Source: GCA-2862585 sp965277895 (lineage in GTDB: Bacteria; Bacteroidota; Bacteroidia; Flavobacteriales; UBA7312). From it: a DNA stretch of 64,000 nt. The stretch is taken from positions 992,001 to 1,056,000 of the forward strand of contig CBDIDR010000001.1 of assembly GCA_965277895.1 (NCBI GenBank), read 5' to 3'. A model generated the notes under the pieces. It ran no database searches, was not told where the DNA came from, and saw only the letters and a program-made list of their open reading frames with translations. Shown one piece after another: positions 14,954 to 22,659 of this stretch (the stretch's first letter is position 1; each line of letters begins with the position of its first letter). A program made the position numbers and the translations under genes.

Positions 14954-17221
14954 CTACTGAAGTATAAGTTTGTAGTTAATAGCTCCAATTGTGGAGCTAA
15001 CAGTTAAATTATATATCCCTTTTGGAAAGTTGGATAAATCAATCTGATTTACATAGTTTCCATTTAAATTCAGTTCCTCAGTATATATTTTTTCTCCAAT
15101 TACATTTGTTACCGACAGTACATATTTATCGTATCCATTCAAATTGATATTAAATACATTTGAGGATGGATTTGGATATATAGAAACATCTAGACTGTTT
15201 TCTTCGATGGAAGAAACAATACCCTCACATGTAAATTGACAATCGTTCAAAGATGAGAAAGCACCAGTACCATCCATTGGGTCAACACAAGCATCATTTA
15301 CACAATTCCAGCTTTCTGCAATCATTGTGCAAAAAGGAATATTGAAAGCGTCTTCAGGTGCCACGTTAACAGTATTATCATTTATGATAATTTGACCGTT
15401 AGTATCAAAAACTTTATAACCAGTTTCTTCTGGATATACTGGATTATTAACTACAAAATCAATAGTATCGTTGTAGTTAGCGTTAATTTCTGTTATTTGC
15501 TTATAGCCTACTGGCATATTTATTGAATGTTCTAATTCTCCGTTTTTATACACTTGAAGAGGTCCATACCATCCGTATCCAATGTCATGAAATAATTCAA
15601 TTTTTATTTTACCACAATGATCCTCACCAAACACTTCACATGCAACGATATTTGTGACATTTGGGAGCTTATAGTTTTGAGAGTCATTAATGCTAGTAAC
15701 TAGTTGTCCATCACCATTAAAGAGTTTATAACTGTGATTATACCCACCATATCCACTTCCATCGTTTCCTACAAATAAATCAATGATATCGCCTTCATCA
15801 ACGCCAAAGTTGAAGTTTCTTGAATTTGACCCTTCGTAAACAGTTAAATCTTCTACGAATTCATCATTGATGTATAAATATAATATATCGCCTTCCCATC
15901 CGTCATTGTTTGATTGTAAATTTAGTCGCCATACTCCACAACTTCCCTCTAATACTGGAATGTTTGGTCTAATTACAGCATCTATTACATGTACAATACC
16001 ATTGTAAGCCATTAAATCTGTTATTGTAATTTCAGCAGTATTCTCTTCTCCAATTATGAAGAATGTACTGTTGGTATAGTCGAATTCTACACCAATTCCG
16101 TCTACATTGAAGGCTATATTACCAGAGTACATTTCAGAGCTTGGTATTTGATTTTCAAAAATATGATTGAATACAATATCGTAAATGTATTGGGACTCTA
16201 AGAGTTCCTCAACTGTCATATCAAGCTCTTGTGCAAAAAACTCAAATGCATCGTCAGTAGGAGCGTATACTGTCCAAGGACCTGGCAAACCATTGTCGTT
16301 ATTTATAATTGCTTGGGCAGATAGTTCATCGTCGTAACTGACAGATACTATAGCTTCTTCAAAAGTTTGGTGTACTTCGCTTCTAGCGATTATCTCCATT
16401 ACTGTTGCTTCGGGTAAGCCACTAGGGGCAAGGCAATAATCAATAACGTGTATAACACCATTGTATGCTTCTAGGTCAGTTGTTACTATTTCAGCATCAT
16501 TCACATAGAAAGAATTATTATTTTCAGTGATATTCAACATTTGACCTTGAACAGAAGGAATTTGTAATCCACTATACAAATCCTCAGCTAGCAATCTTCC
16601 TGGAGCAATATGATACTGTAGTATTTCTGTGAAATCAGGAATATTCAATCCGTCAAACTGATTCAAATTCATGTAATCAAGAATTTCATTAACTGCATCA
16701 TCATTAGGAACAAAAATAGTCCATGGTCCGCCTTGTGTTAAGTATTCATTAGCATAAGAGTTGAAAGCAAAAAAAGAAAGAAATACATTTTGAGGATCAG
16801 GATTATCAGAATTGTATACAGTACTCATTAAATCATATAAATCAAATGCATCAACATTTATGCTTAAAGTCATTCCGGCCTCAGCATTGTAGCCTACACT
16901 ACAATCAAAATTAAAGACACCTGCTGTGTCAAATTCAATAACTCCCATACATACGCCTTCAGAACTTCCAGTGGTTTGCTCTAAGAAGTAATCGTAAGCA
17001 TTGTTAAATGGCTCACCTGTAATACTGTTGTTAATACCGTTCAATGTATGTTCCCCTTCTATATTAATAAAGGCAACTGTTTCTCCGGGTTCTATAGTTA
17101 ACTCTGAGGGTACGAAATCAAAATTATTTAAAATCACAGTGTAATCCGCTTCACATTGAGCATGAGATTTACTGCTATATAAAGAGAGTGAAAGTGATAA
17201 GGCAAGTATAAAGTGTTTCAT
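14954..17221 (-). CDS. Secreted cupredoxin-like/two-FAS1 protein with T9SS type A sorting domain
   Basis: The protein has 755 residues. A signal peptide (1-21) precedes a cupredoxin-like domain (22-124: VPSELTIEPGETVAFINIEGEHTLNG ... FDCSVGYNAEAGM). Two fasciclin (FAS1) domains follow (about 127-270 and 275-420), each ending in the FAS1 phrase IVHVIDAV or VIHVIDYC. Two galactose-binding-like modules come next, then a cysteine-rich mini-module (SWNCVNDACVDPMDGTGAF) and a sorting domain (YPNPSSNVFNI). In the cupredoxin the histidine expected three residues after the ligand cysteine is missing, so copper binding is doubtful. The likely role is cell-surface adhesion. The promoter shares an inverted repeat with the photolyase operon. 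Confidence 0.85.
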   Translation of the reverse strand: MKHFILALSLSLSLYSSKSHAQCEADYTVILNNFDFVPSELTIEPGETVAFINIEGEHTLNGINNSITGEPFNNAYDYFLEQTTGSSEGVCMGVIEFDTAGVFNFDCSVGYNAEAGMTLSINVDAFDLYDLMSTVYNSDNPDPQNVFLSFFAFNSYANEYLTQGGPWTIFVPNDDAVNEILDYMNLNQFDGLNIPDFTEILQYHIAPGRLLAEDLYSGLQIPSVQGQMLNITENNNSFYVNDAEIVTTDLEAYNGVIHVIDYCLAPSGLPEATVMEIIARSEVHQTFEEAIVSVSYDDELSAQAIINNDNGLPGPWTVYAPTDDAFEFFAQELDMTVEELLESQYIYDIVFNHIFENQIPSSEMYSGNIAFNVDGIGVEFDYTNSTFFIIGEENTAEITITDLMAYNGIVHVIDAVIRPNIPVLEGSCGVWRLNLQSNNDGWEGDILYLYINDEFVEDLTVYEGSNSRNFNFGVDEGDIIDLFVGNDGSGYGGYNHSYKLFNGDGQLVTSINDSQNYKLPNVTNIVACEVFGEDHCGKIKIELFHDIGYGWYGPLQVYKNGELEHSINMPVGYKQITEINANYNDTIDFVVNNPVYPEETGYKVFDTNGQIIINDNTVNVAPEDAFNIPFCTMIAESWNCVNDACVDPMDGTGAFSSLNDCQFTCEGIVSSIEENSLDVSIYPNPSSNVFNINLNGYDKYVLSVTNVIGEKIYTEELNLNGNYVNQIDLSNFPKGIYNLTVSSTIGAINYKLILQ

Positions 17222-17242
17222 TATTTTTTAAAATTTGCTAAA

Positions 17243-17250
17243 CAAATATA
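17243..17250 (-). promoter_or_regulatory. -7 promoter element for the FAS1 gene (TATATTTG on minus strand)
   Basis: This is an exact TAnnTTTG match on the minus strand, 22 nt upstream of the start codon at 17221. The near arm of the inverted repeat at 17266-17299 occupies the place where a -33 element would sit. Confidence 0.5.
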
Positions 17251-17265
17251 TAAATAAATCTCTAT

Positions 17266-17299
17266 TTTGTATAACTACAAGTCAAATAAGTTATACAAA
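17266..17299. promoter_or_regulatory. Inverted repeat TTTGTATAACT-N12-AGTTATACAAA, putative operator
   Basis: The 11 bp arms at 17266-17276 and 17289-17299 are perfect complements, separated by 12 nt, upstream of the FAS1 gene. The same arms recur at 25236-25271 upstream of the photolyase pair. The TATACA-containing arms recall sites of MerR-type CarH/LitR light-sensing repressors; this link is inference, since no such regulator is in the window. Confidence 0.55.
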
Positions 17300-17673
17300 G
17301 TCTTATATTTATTTTAAGTAGATTAATTTTATTTTCGAAAAAATACGAATCAAATTAACTTTCAAACTTGGATATATAAGTAAACGCTGTAAAGATTATT
17401 TACTACTCATTATTTTATGTAAATTAGATTACATAATCAGCTCACTACTTAATCTTTCTGTTTTTTATGATTTTACAAAAAAACTTTAAAAACATTCCAA
17501 TAGTACAAATACAAAATAAGTGAATGCATTAGGAGTTTGTATCAAACAGCAATTTTTTAGTTCAAATTAGTTCGTTTATGTAAAGGTATTTCAAGCCTGA
17601 ATTCATAAGTCATTACATGATAAAGAAATAGTATAAACTTTAAATTGAGGTTGTAAGTAGTGAGAGCTAAACA
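17300..17673. other. Intergenic stretch without recognisable gene
   Basis: Between the FAS1 gene operator and the promoter of the gene at 17730 lie about 370 nt of very AT-rich DNA. I see no ORF of useful length, no strong hairpin and no tRNA-like structure. A short GTTTGTATCAAAC palindrome occurs near 17536 but has no partner elsewhere. Confidence 0.6.
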
Positions 17674-17705
17674 TTTGGTAATCAGTCAATTTGAAAATAC
17701 ATTTG
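17674..17705 (+). promoter_or_regulatory. Bacteroidota-type promoter (TTTG -N20- TACATTTG)
   Basis: TTTG at 17674-17677 and TACATTTG at 17698-17705 match the -33 and -7 consensus with a 20 nt spacer. The start codon at 17730 is 25 nt downstream of the -7 element. Confidence 0.6.
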
Positions 17706-17729
17706 TACCATTATTAACAAACTAATATT

Positions 17730-18941
17730 ATGAAGAAATTATTTTTACCCCTCTTAGTTTTGCTTGGGCTACAAACACAAGCACAAATAACACTTTGTGA
17801 ACAAACCTATACAACAGGTAATTATTATGTGTTTGAGGTAGCGATTCCAACTACAGGAAATGGTTTACCAAACATGGTTCCATTGTATGCTGTTACTAAC
17901 ACAATACTAGATACATGGGAAGATAGTTGTTTCGGTGGTCCTTGCATACATACTGTTTATAATGAGTATGGTGAGGATACAATTACAACTTGTATATCTT
18001 ATACATTGGAAACACCAAATGTATTAGACACTTTAATGTGTTGCCTAACACAATATTGGAACGGTGAAGCCTGGGTAACTGTAGGTGGAGATGTTACATC
18101 TACTTGGACATGTTCACAAAACGCTTTGGGTTGTACTGAATTAATGGATGGAAGTGGAGAATTTGCAACAGAAGAAAGCTGTTTAGCTTCATGTGATTCA
18201 ATCATTTATTGTAATGGTTATTTAGAAACTTCTGATGACAATGGACAATTGACAGTGTCTGTTTATGATATGGCATTGCCTGTGAGTTATATGTGGAGTA
18301 CTGGAGAAACTACTCAATCAATCTCACCGTCTTCAAGTGGTGTGTATTATTGCGATATTACTGATGCTGATGGATGTGACTACGCGACTACATTCACTTA
18401 TTTCGATTTTGATTTTTGTGATTCTACTTGGTACGATGCTGCTTTTACAGAAGTAGATGGCCTTTGGGAAGTTACTCTGACAGGATATATAACAGAATCT
18501 TTGAATGACCTTACAGATACCGTAGTGCATGGTTTTGTAATTACACCTTCAAATGAATTTATGTCACAATACGGTGATGCAGGTTCTTATCCTCACTCTT
18601 GGACACCTGAGTTTGCCTTATCATTATCAACAGATGATACACTGACGGTTTGTTGGAATGCTTCAATATATGCTGATGGATTAAATGCATACCCACAAGG
18701 TTGGAGTGAAATGTGTAATATGAATCAAGAGATTTGTGACGAATGGGTTTGGGATGGTGATGCTTGGGCTAGATCAAGCTCTGCTCCAACCTCAATCAAC
18801 GAACCTTTCAGTGTACAAAGTAAAAATCTAATTAGAGTAATTGATGCTTTAGGTAGAATAGCCGATAAAGATGCTACCAACAGATTGTTATTCTACATTT
18901 ATGATAATGGTGATATAGAGAAAAACTTCATTATTGAGTAA
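17730..18941 (+). CDS. Secreted Cys-rich protein of unknown function with T9SS-type C-terminus
   Basis: The protein has 403 residues and a signal peptide ending QTQAQ. It contains a cysteine-rich mini-module (TWTCSQNALGCTELMDGSGEF) closely matching one in the 14954-17221 protein, and an SprB/Ig-like module (YMWSTGETTQSISPSSSGVYYC). The C-terminus NLIRVIDALGR ... LLFYIYDNGDIEKNFIIE is a recurrent short sorting-like ending of Flavobacteriales secreted proteins. It has a good promoter upstream and a strong terminator downstream, so it is a single-gene transcript. The specific function is unknown. Confidence 0.75.
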   Translation: MKKLFLPLLVLLGLQTQAQITLCEQTYTTGNYYVFEVAIPTTGNGLPNMVPLYAVTNTILDTWEDSCFGGPCIHTVYNEYGEDTITTCISYTLETPNVLDTLMCCLTQYWNGEAWVTVGGDVTSTWTCSQNALGCTELMDGSGEFATEESCLASCDSIIYCNGYLETSDDNGQLTVSVYDMALPVSYMWSTGETTQSISPSSSGVYYCDITDADGCDYATTFTYFDFDFCDSTWYDAAFTEVDGLWEVTLTGYITESLNDLTDTVVHGFVITPSNEFMSQYGDAGSYPHSWTPEFALSLSTDDTLTVCWNASIYADGLNAYPQGWSEMCNMNQEICDEWVWDGDAWARSSSAPTSINEPFSVQSKNLIRVIDALGRIADKDATNRLLFYIYDNGDIEKNFIIE

Positions 18942-18972
18942 AATTCTTTTTCCCTCTAAGTGTGCAAATAGA

Positions 18973-18999
18973 CCCTCTCAATTTTGAGAGGGTTTTTTT
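18973..18999 (+). terminator. Rho-independent terminator
   Basis: Arms CCCTCTCAA and TTGAGAGGG (18973-18992) form a 9 bp stem with a 2 nt formal loop, followed by seven T residues. It lies 32 nt after the stop of the upstream secreted protein gene. Confidence 0.9.
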
Positions 19000-19010
19000 C
19001 ATTTCAAATC

Positions 19011-19045
19011 TTGACTAACTAATCGTAAAATTTACCTTATTTTTG
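19011..19045 (+). promoter_or_regulatory. Putative promoter for the VTT-family gene (TTG -33, TATTTTTG -7)
   Basis: TTGACT at 19011-19016 and TATTTTTG at 19038-19045 are separated by 21 nt. The ATG at 19082 lies 36 nt further on. Confidence 0.5.
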
Positions 19046-19081
19046 CACCCTTCTTTATTTTAAGAAAATACAATAGATTAA

Positions 19082-19705
19082 ATGAACGGCGGAAATACAG
19101 CTAAGAATAGTGTGTCTAAACGTTTGGGTTTACTCAATAGGTACTTTAAGATTACACGTTTTTATTCCTTTTTAAAGCATACTGCTTTTAAAGGGGGCTA
19201 TCTTATTGCACTTTTTATTGCTATTGTTTTTCTTCTAGACACCTTTGTTGTTGACATTAATTTATTGCTTAGCAATTTAGTTGACTCCTTTTCTCCACTA
19301 GTTATATTTACAATTTTTCTAATATCAGAGTCTGTTTTAGGTTTATTACCTCCTGAAGTATTTATTGCATGGGCATCTAAGTCTTCTTTCCCATATTTGT
19401 TTTTATTTACTCTAGCTTCTATTTCTTACTTAGGAGGAGTAATTTCTTACTTTATAGGCGGACGTCTGTTTTTAATCCCTGCTGTAAAAAACTATATAGA
19501 AGTTAAAATAGCAAAGCACATTGTCAACTTACGTAAATGGGGAGGAGTATTTGTGTTTTTAGGAGCTGTTTCGCCATTACCACATTCTATGGTAAGTATG
19601 GCTTGCGGATTAATCAAATACAATTTTAAACATTACTTATTATGGTCTTTGTTTAGATACGTTCGTTTTTTGGTTTATGCTTTGGTTATTTTTCAAGTCT
19701 TTTAA
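19082..19705 (+). CDS. VTT/DedA-superfamily membrane protein (YqaA-like)
   Basis: The protein has 207 residues and about five membrane segments. Features of the VTT (SNARE-associated) fold are ESVLGLLPPEVFIAWAS, YLGGVISYFIGGRL and the amphipathic re-entrant stretch WGGVFVFLGAVSPLPHSMVSMACGLIKYNFKHYL. Related proteins act as lipid scramblases or flippases in the inner membrane. The gene is convergent with the acyltransferase gene (gap 16 nt), also a membrane-lipid protein. Confidence 0.8.
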   Translation: MNGGNTAKNSVSKRLGLLNRYFKITRFYSFLKHTAFKGGYLIALFIAIVFLLDTFVVDINLLLSNLVDSFSPLVIFTIFLISESVLGLLPPEVFIAWASKSSFPYLFLFTLASISYLGGVISYFIGGRLFLIPAVKNYIEVKIAKHIVNLRKWGGVFVFLGAVSPLPHSMVSMACGLIKYNFKHYLLWSLFRYVRFLVYALVIFQVF

Positions 19706-19721
19706 TACCAAAAAGGTCTAC

Positions 19722-20534
19722 TTATACCATCTTAAGTGATTGGTGTTGCTCAATAGCGAATTCAATTTTATTTACAATATCTTCAATAGAATCACTTTCA
19801 TAGTTTATTTCTAATGGAGATTTAATTTCGAATGATTTCAGAACTCCTTTCTTTTTAATAACGAGTCCTTTTTTATCAAATGAACGTCTGAAACCATCAA
19901 TAACAATTGGAATAACGATAGGTTTATTTTTTTTGATGATATGAGCGGTTCCTTTTCTAACTGGCATCCAGGCTTTTGTTGTGCCTTGGGGGAATGTAAT
20001 GACCCAGCCTTCAGCTAATGCTTTATCAATATTCGAAACATCTTCTGAATTGACATCTCTTTCAATACTTTCGCCTTTACACCTCCACGTTCTGTCGATA
20101 CTTATAGAGCCAGCATGTGCCATTAATTTTGGCAATAGTCCTGACTTCATGGTTTCTTTGGCAGCAACAAAATAGAGGTTCATTTTAGGCTTCCATAGGT
20201 AGCCAATATTTTTAATGCTATTACTTCTTCCTTTTAAACTAGCATTGATAACGTGTATCATGGCTGCTACATCGGCAAAATAGGTTTGGTGGTTTGAAAT
20301 GAATAAGACATTTTTATCAGGTAAACCTTCTAGAACAGAAGTTCCGCTAATATGCATCTTATTTGTTCCTCTAAAACGAGCATGTGATAGAATACCCAGT
20401 ATTCTTACTAGCCATTTTTTTAAAAACAGATTGTGACCAAAGTTATTTTTCTTTGTTAGAAACATAAAACTTGTTAAAGACAAAATGTTGAAGTGTCTTC
20501 GATAAAAGTAGTAAATATTAAATGAATTCCTCAA
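19722..20534 (-). CDS. PlsC-family 1-acyl-glycerol-3-phosphate acyltransferase-like protein with variant motifs
   Basis: The protein has 270 residues. The acceptor region ISNHQTYFADVAAM corresponds to the catalytic NHxxxxD block, but the spacing is H-x5-D rather than H-x4-D. The second block reads FPQGTTKAWMP instead of FPEGTR. It probably acylates lysophosphatidic acid or another lysolipid at the inner membrane, though the substrate is uncertain because of these changes. The first ATG is kept because the residues after it (YYFYRRHFNILSLTSFMFL) look conserved; the ATG at 20465 is the alternative. It is divergent from the next gene with only 19 nt between start codons. Confidence 0.75.
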   Translation of the reverse strand: MRNSFNIYYFYRRHFNILSLTSFMFLTKKNNFGHNLFLKKWLVRILGILSHARFRGTNKMHISGTSVLEGLPDKNVLFISNHQTYFADVAAMIHVINASLKGRSNSIKNIGYLWKPKMNLYFVAAKETMKSGLLPKLMAHAGSISIDRTWRCKGESIERDVNSEDVSNIDKALAEGWVITFPQGTTKAWMPVRKGTAHIIKKNKPIVIPIVIDGFRRSFDKKGLVIKKKGVLKSFEIKSPLEINYESDSIEDIVNKIEFAIEQHQSLKMV

Positions 20535-20540
20535 AATTTG

Positions 20541-20548
20541 TAAATTTG
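20541..20548 (+). promoter_or_regulatory. -7 element (TAAATTTG) 5 nt before the ATG at 20554
   Basis: This is an exact TAnnTTTG match. Its last base is six positions before the A of the start codon, so transcription would begin at or next to the ATG and the mRNA would have almost no leader. Confidence 0.45.
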
Positions 20549-20553
20549 AAATT

Positions 20554-22122
20554 ATGAGGTCGCTATTTACAAGTTCATTTTTACTGTTATTTTCATTTAC
20601 TGCTCTATCTCAGAATACCTATTCTGATATTGCACCAATTTTATTTGAAAAATGTGCACAATGCCATAGAGATGGTGGAGGAGCTCCCTTTTCGGTATTA
20701 AATTACGAGGAAACGTATTTTTATCGCAATTCTATTTATCACCAAGTTTCGGAGGGTTATATGCCGCCATGGGCACCAGATACATCCTACATGCATTTTG
20801 TTAATGAAAGAGCTTTAACGGAAAGTGAAAAAAATGCCATTTTAGATTGGGTGGATGCTTTTGCTTTAGAAGGAGACACATCCTTATTGCCTGATATTCC
20901 AGAGTTTTCATCTACTATATTAAACGGTGAGCCTGACTTAATTATCAATACACCAACTTTTCAAAGTAATGCCTTTACTGAGGATGCTTACAACCTATTA
21001 GTTGTGCCAAGCGGTTTAAGTACGCAAAGGTATTTAAGAGCTATAGAGATAGTGCCAGAAAACCCTGAGCTTACACATCATATTGTATTTAATGCTGACA
21101 ATTCAGGTATAGTATCAGAAGATTTGTCTGGACTAAGTGCTAATATTGAAGGGGATATTTATGTTGGAATTTATACACCAGGGGGAAATCCTATTATTTT
21201 CCCTAATTCATCAGAAATAAAAATGGGAATATCACTACCTGCCCAAGCCGACTTAATCTTTCAAGTACATACACCAAACTATGTATCTACAGGTGCGAGC
21301 TACGGAATGGATGTAAATATTCAAGTTAGGCTGTTCTTCTATCCGGAAGATGAGATAGGAGTTAGGGAAGTATTCTCACAAACACCCCTTCAATACTGGG
21401 AGGATGACTTTTATATTTTACCTAATGAAGCAAAAACTATTAGTACAGAGTCAGAGCCAGTAGAATTTGATTTTTCAGTGTATAATGCCTTGCCGCATTC
21501 TCATAAAATTTGTACAGAAATACTAAATTATGCCTATGAAGGAGAGGACACTATTCCTTTAATTAAAATAAACCGTTGGGACTTTAATCATCAAGAGTAT
21601 TATTACTTCAAAAATTTAGTGAAAATCCCTGCCGGATACACTCTTTATTCTGAACACACATATGACAATACTGTAGGAAATCACCATAATCCGTTCAATC
21701 CACCTCAACTTATTTCTGTTGGCCCTAATTCAAATGATGAAATGCTATTTGATAGCTTTCAATTTTTACAATATCAAGAGGGGGATGAGCTGATTAATAT
21801 TGATAGTATTTTAAGTAATGATCCATTGCTAACGGTCTCTGGAGTTTCTGAATACGGTTCAACTGAATTATTTAATTCCTATGTAGCTCCAAATCCAGTG
21901 AGTCAATCCTCAAGTATATATTTTCCTCATTTTGATGATTCTTTCCAAGATTACACTTTAGATGTTGTAAATACGGAAGGTAAAAAAGTAAGTTTGGATT
22001 ATTTTGTAAACAGAGGTAAAATCTCTTTTGAAAGAGGTGTTTTATCTTCAGGGGTGTATTTCTACTTAATAATTGACGGGATAAATGTAGTGTCTTCTGG
22101 TAAGTTTATTGTAGTGGATTAA
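20554..22122 (+). CDS. Secreted monoheme cytochrome c fused to a copper type II (PHM-like) monooxygenase domain, T9SS-type C-terminus
   Basis: The protein has 522 residues. A signal peptide ends ALSQ. A cytochrome-c-like domain follows with heme motif CAQCH near residue 35 and methionine candidates such as YMPPWAP. The remainder resembles ascorbate-dependent copper monooxygenases: ELTHHIVFNADN, FQVHTPNYVSTG, LPHSHKICTEI, and a C-terminal YDNTVGNHHNPFNPP ... NDEM supplying a possible copper methionine. A sorting-like domain (VAPNPVSQSSSIYF) ends the protein. The heme domain could feed electrons to the copper centres. The substrate is unknown. Confidence 0.75.
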   Translation: MRSLFTSSFLLLFSFTALSQNTYSDIAPILFEKCAQCHRDGGGAPFSVLNYEETYFYRNSIYHQVSEGYMPPWAPDTSYMHFVNERALTESEKNAILDWVDAFALEGDTSLLPDIPEFSSTILNGEPDLIINTPTFQSNAFTEDAYNLLVVPSGLSTQRYLRAIEIVPENPELTHHIVFNADNSGIVSEDLSGLSANIEGDIYVGIYTPGGNPIIFPNSSEIKMGISLPAQADLIFQVHTPNYVSTGASYGMDVNIQVRLFFYPEDEIGVREVFSQTPLQYWEDDFYILPNEAKTISTESEPVEFDFSVYNALPHSHKICTEILNYAYEGEDTIPLIKINRWDFNHQEYYYFKNLVKIPAGYTLYSEHTYDNTVGNHHNPFNPPQLISVGPNSNDEMLFDSFQFLQYQEGDELINIDSILSNDPLLTVSGVSEYGSTELFNSYVAPNPVSQSSSIYFPHFDDSFQDYTLDVVNTEGKKVSLDYFVNRGKISFERGVLSSGVYFYLIIDGINVVSSGKFIVVD

Positions 22123-22126
22123 TGAC

Positions 22127-22627
22127 TTACTTTTTAAGCGACATAGGGTTTGCAAACTCTGTGGTAACATAAGAATTAGGTGCAGTTTCTTCAATTATCC
22201 GTAGTACCATTTTGAGTTTTCTTTTTGGAATTATACACCAGTAAATTCTTACTGAACCTTTAATGCCTTCACCATCTATAACGGTTACTCCAAAACCTTC
22301 TTTTCTAAGAGGTTCAGCAACATTTGGGGAGTCAATGGAAGTGAATACTCTTACTACTACATCACCGAAACCGAGAAAACCTTCAATATAAGAACCTAAA
22401 ATTGTACCTGCGGCAAAACCTAGTGCATAGCCTGCAATAAGTAAAGAGTCATCAATGTCTTCAATTACTTTTGATACGGCTAAAATCCAAATAACGGATT
22501 CTGCTAAGCCGACTAAGCCAGCATATAAAGGTTTGTTTTTTGCTATTAATAAAGCCCTAACAGTCCCAAGACTTTGATCACATAAACGTAAAAGGAAAAT
22601 GGTTAATGCTGCTAAAAAGACGCTCAT
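22127..22627 (-). CDS. UPF0316/DUF5698-DUF2179 family membrane protein
   Basis: The protein has 166 residues. Three N-terminal membrane segments contain the family phrases RLCDQSLGTVRALLIAKNK and ESVIWILAVSKVI. The C-terminal soluble ferredoxin-like domain (VVVRVFTS ... GEGIKGSVRIYWCIIPKRK) is the DUF2179 portion. The role is unknown, possibly ligand sensing. It is convergent with the upstream oxidase gene (gap 4 nt). A TACATTTG -7 element lies on the minus strand at 22647-22654. Confidence 0.85.
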   Translation of the reverse strand: MSVFLAALTIFLLRLCDQSLGTVRALLIAKNKPLYAGLVGLAESVIWILAVSKVIEDIDDSLLIAGYALGFAAGTILGSYIEGFLGFGDVVVRVFTSIDSPNVAEPLRKEGFGVTVIDGEGIKGSVRIYWCIIPKRKLKMVLRIIEETAPNSYVTTEFANPMSLKK

Positions 22628-22659
22628 CGAGGTAATTTTTACACCTCAAATGTACTAAT

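Noticed and set aside
17300..17673. Possible small RNA in the 508 nt gap
   Set aside because: No strong hairpin, terminator or internal promoter was found apart from the promoter of the next gene.
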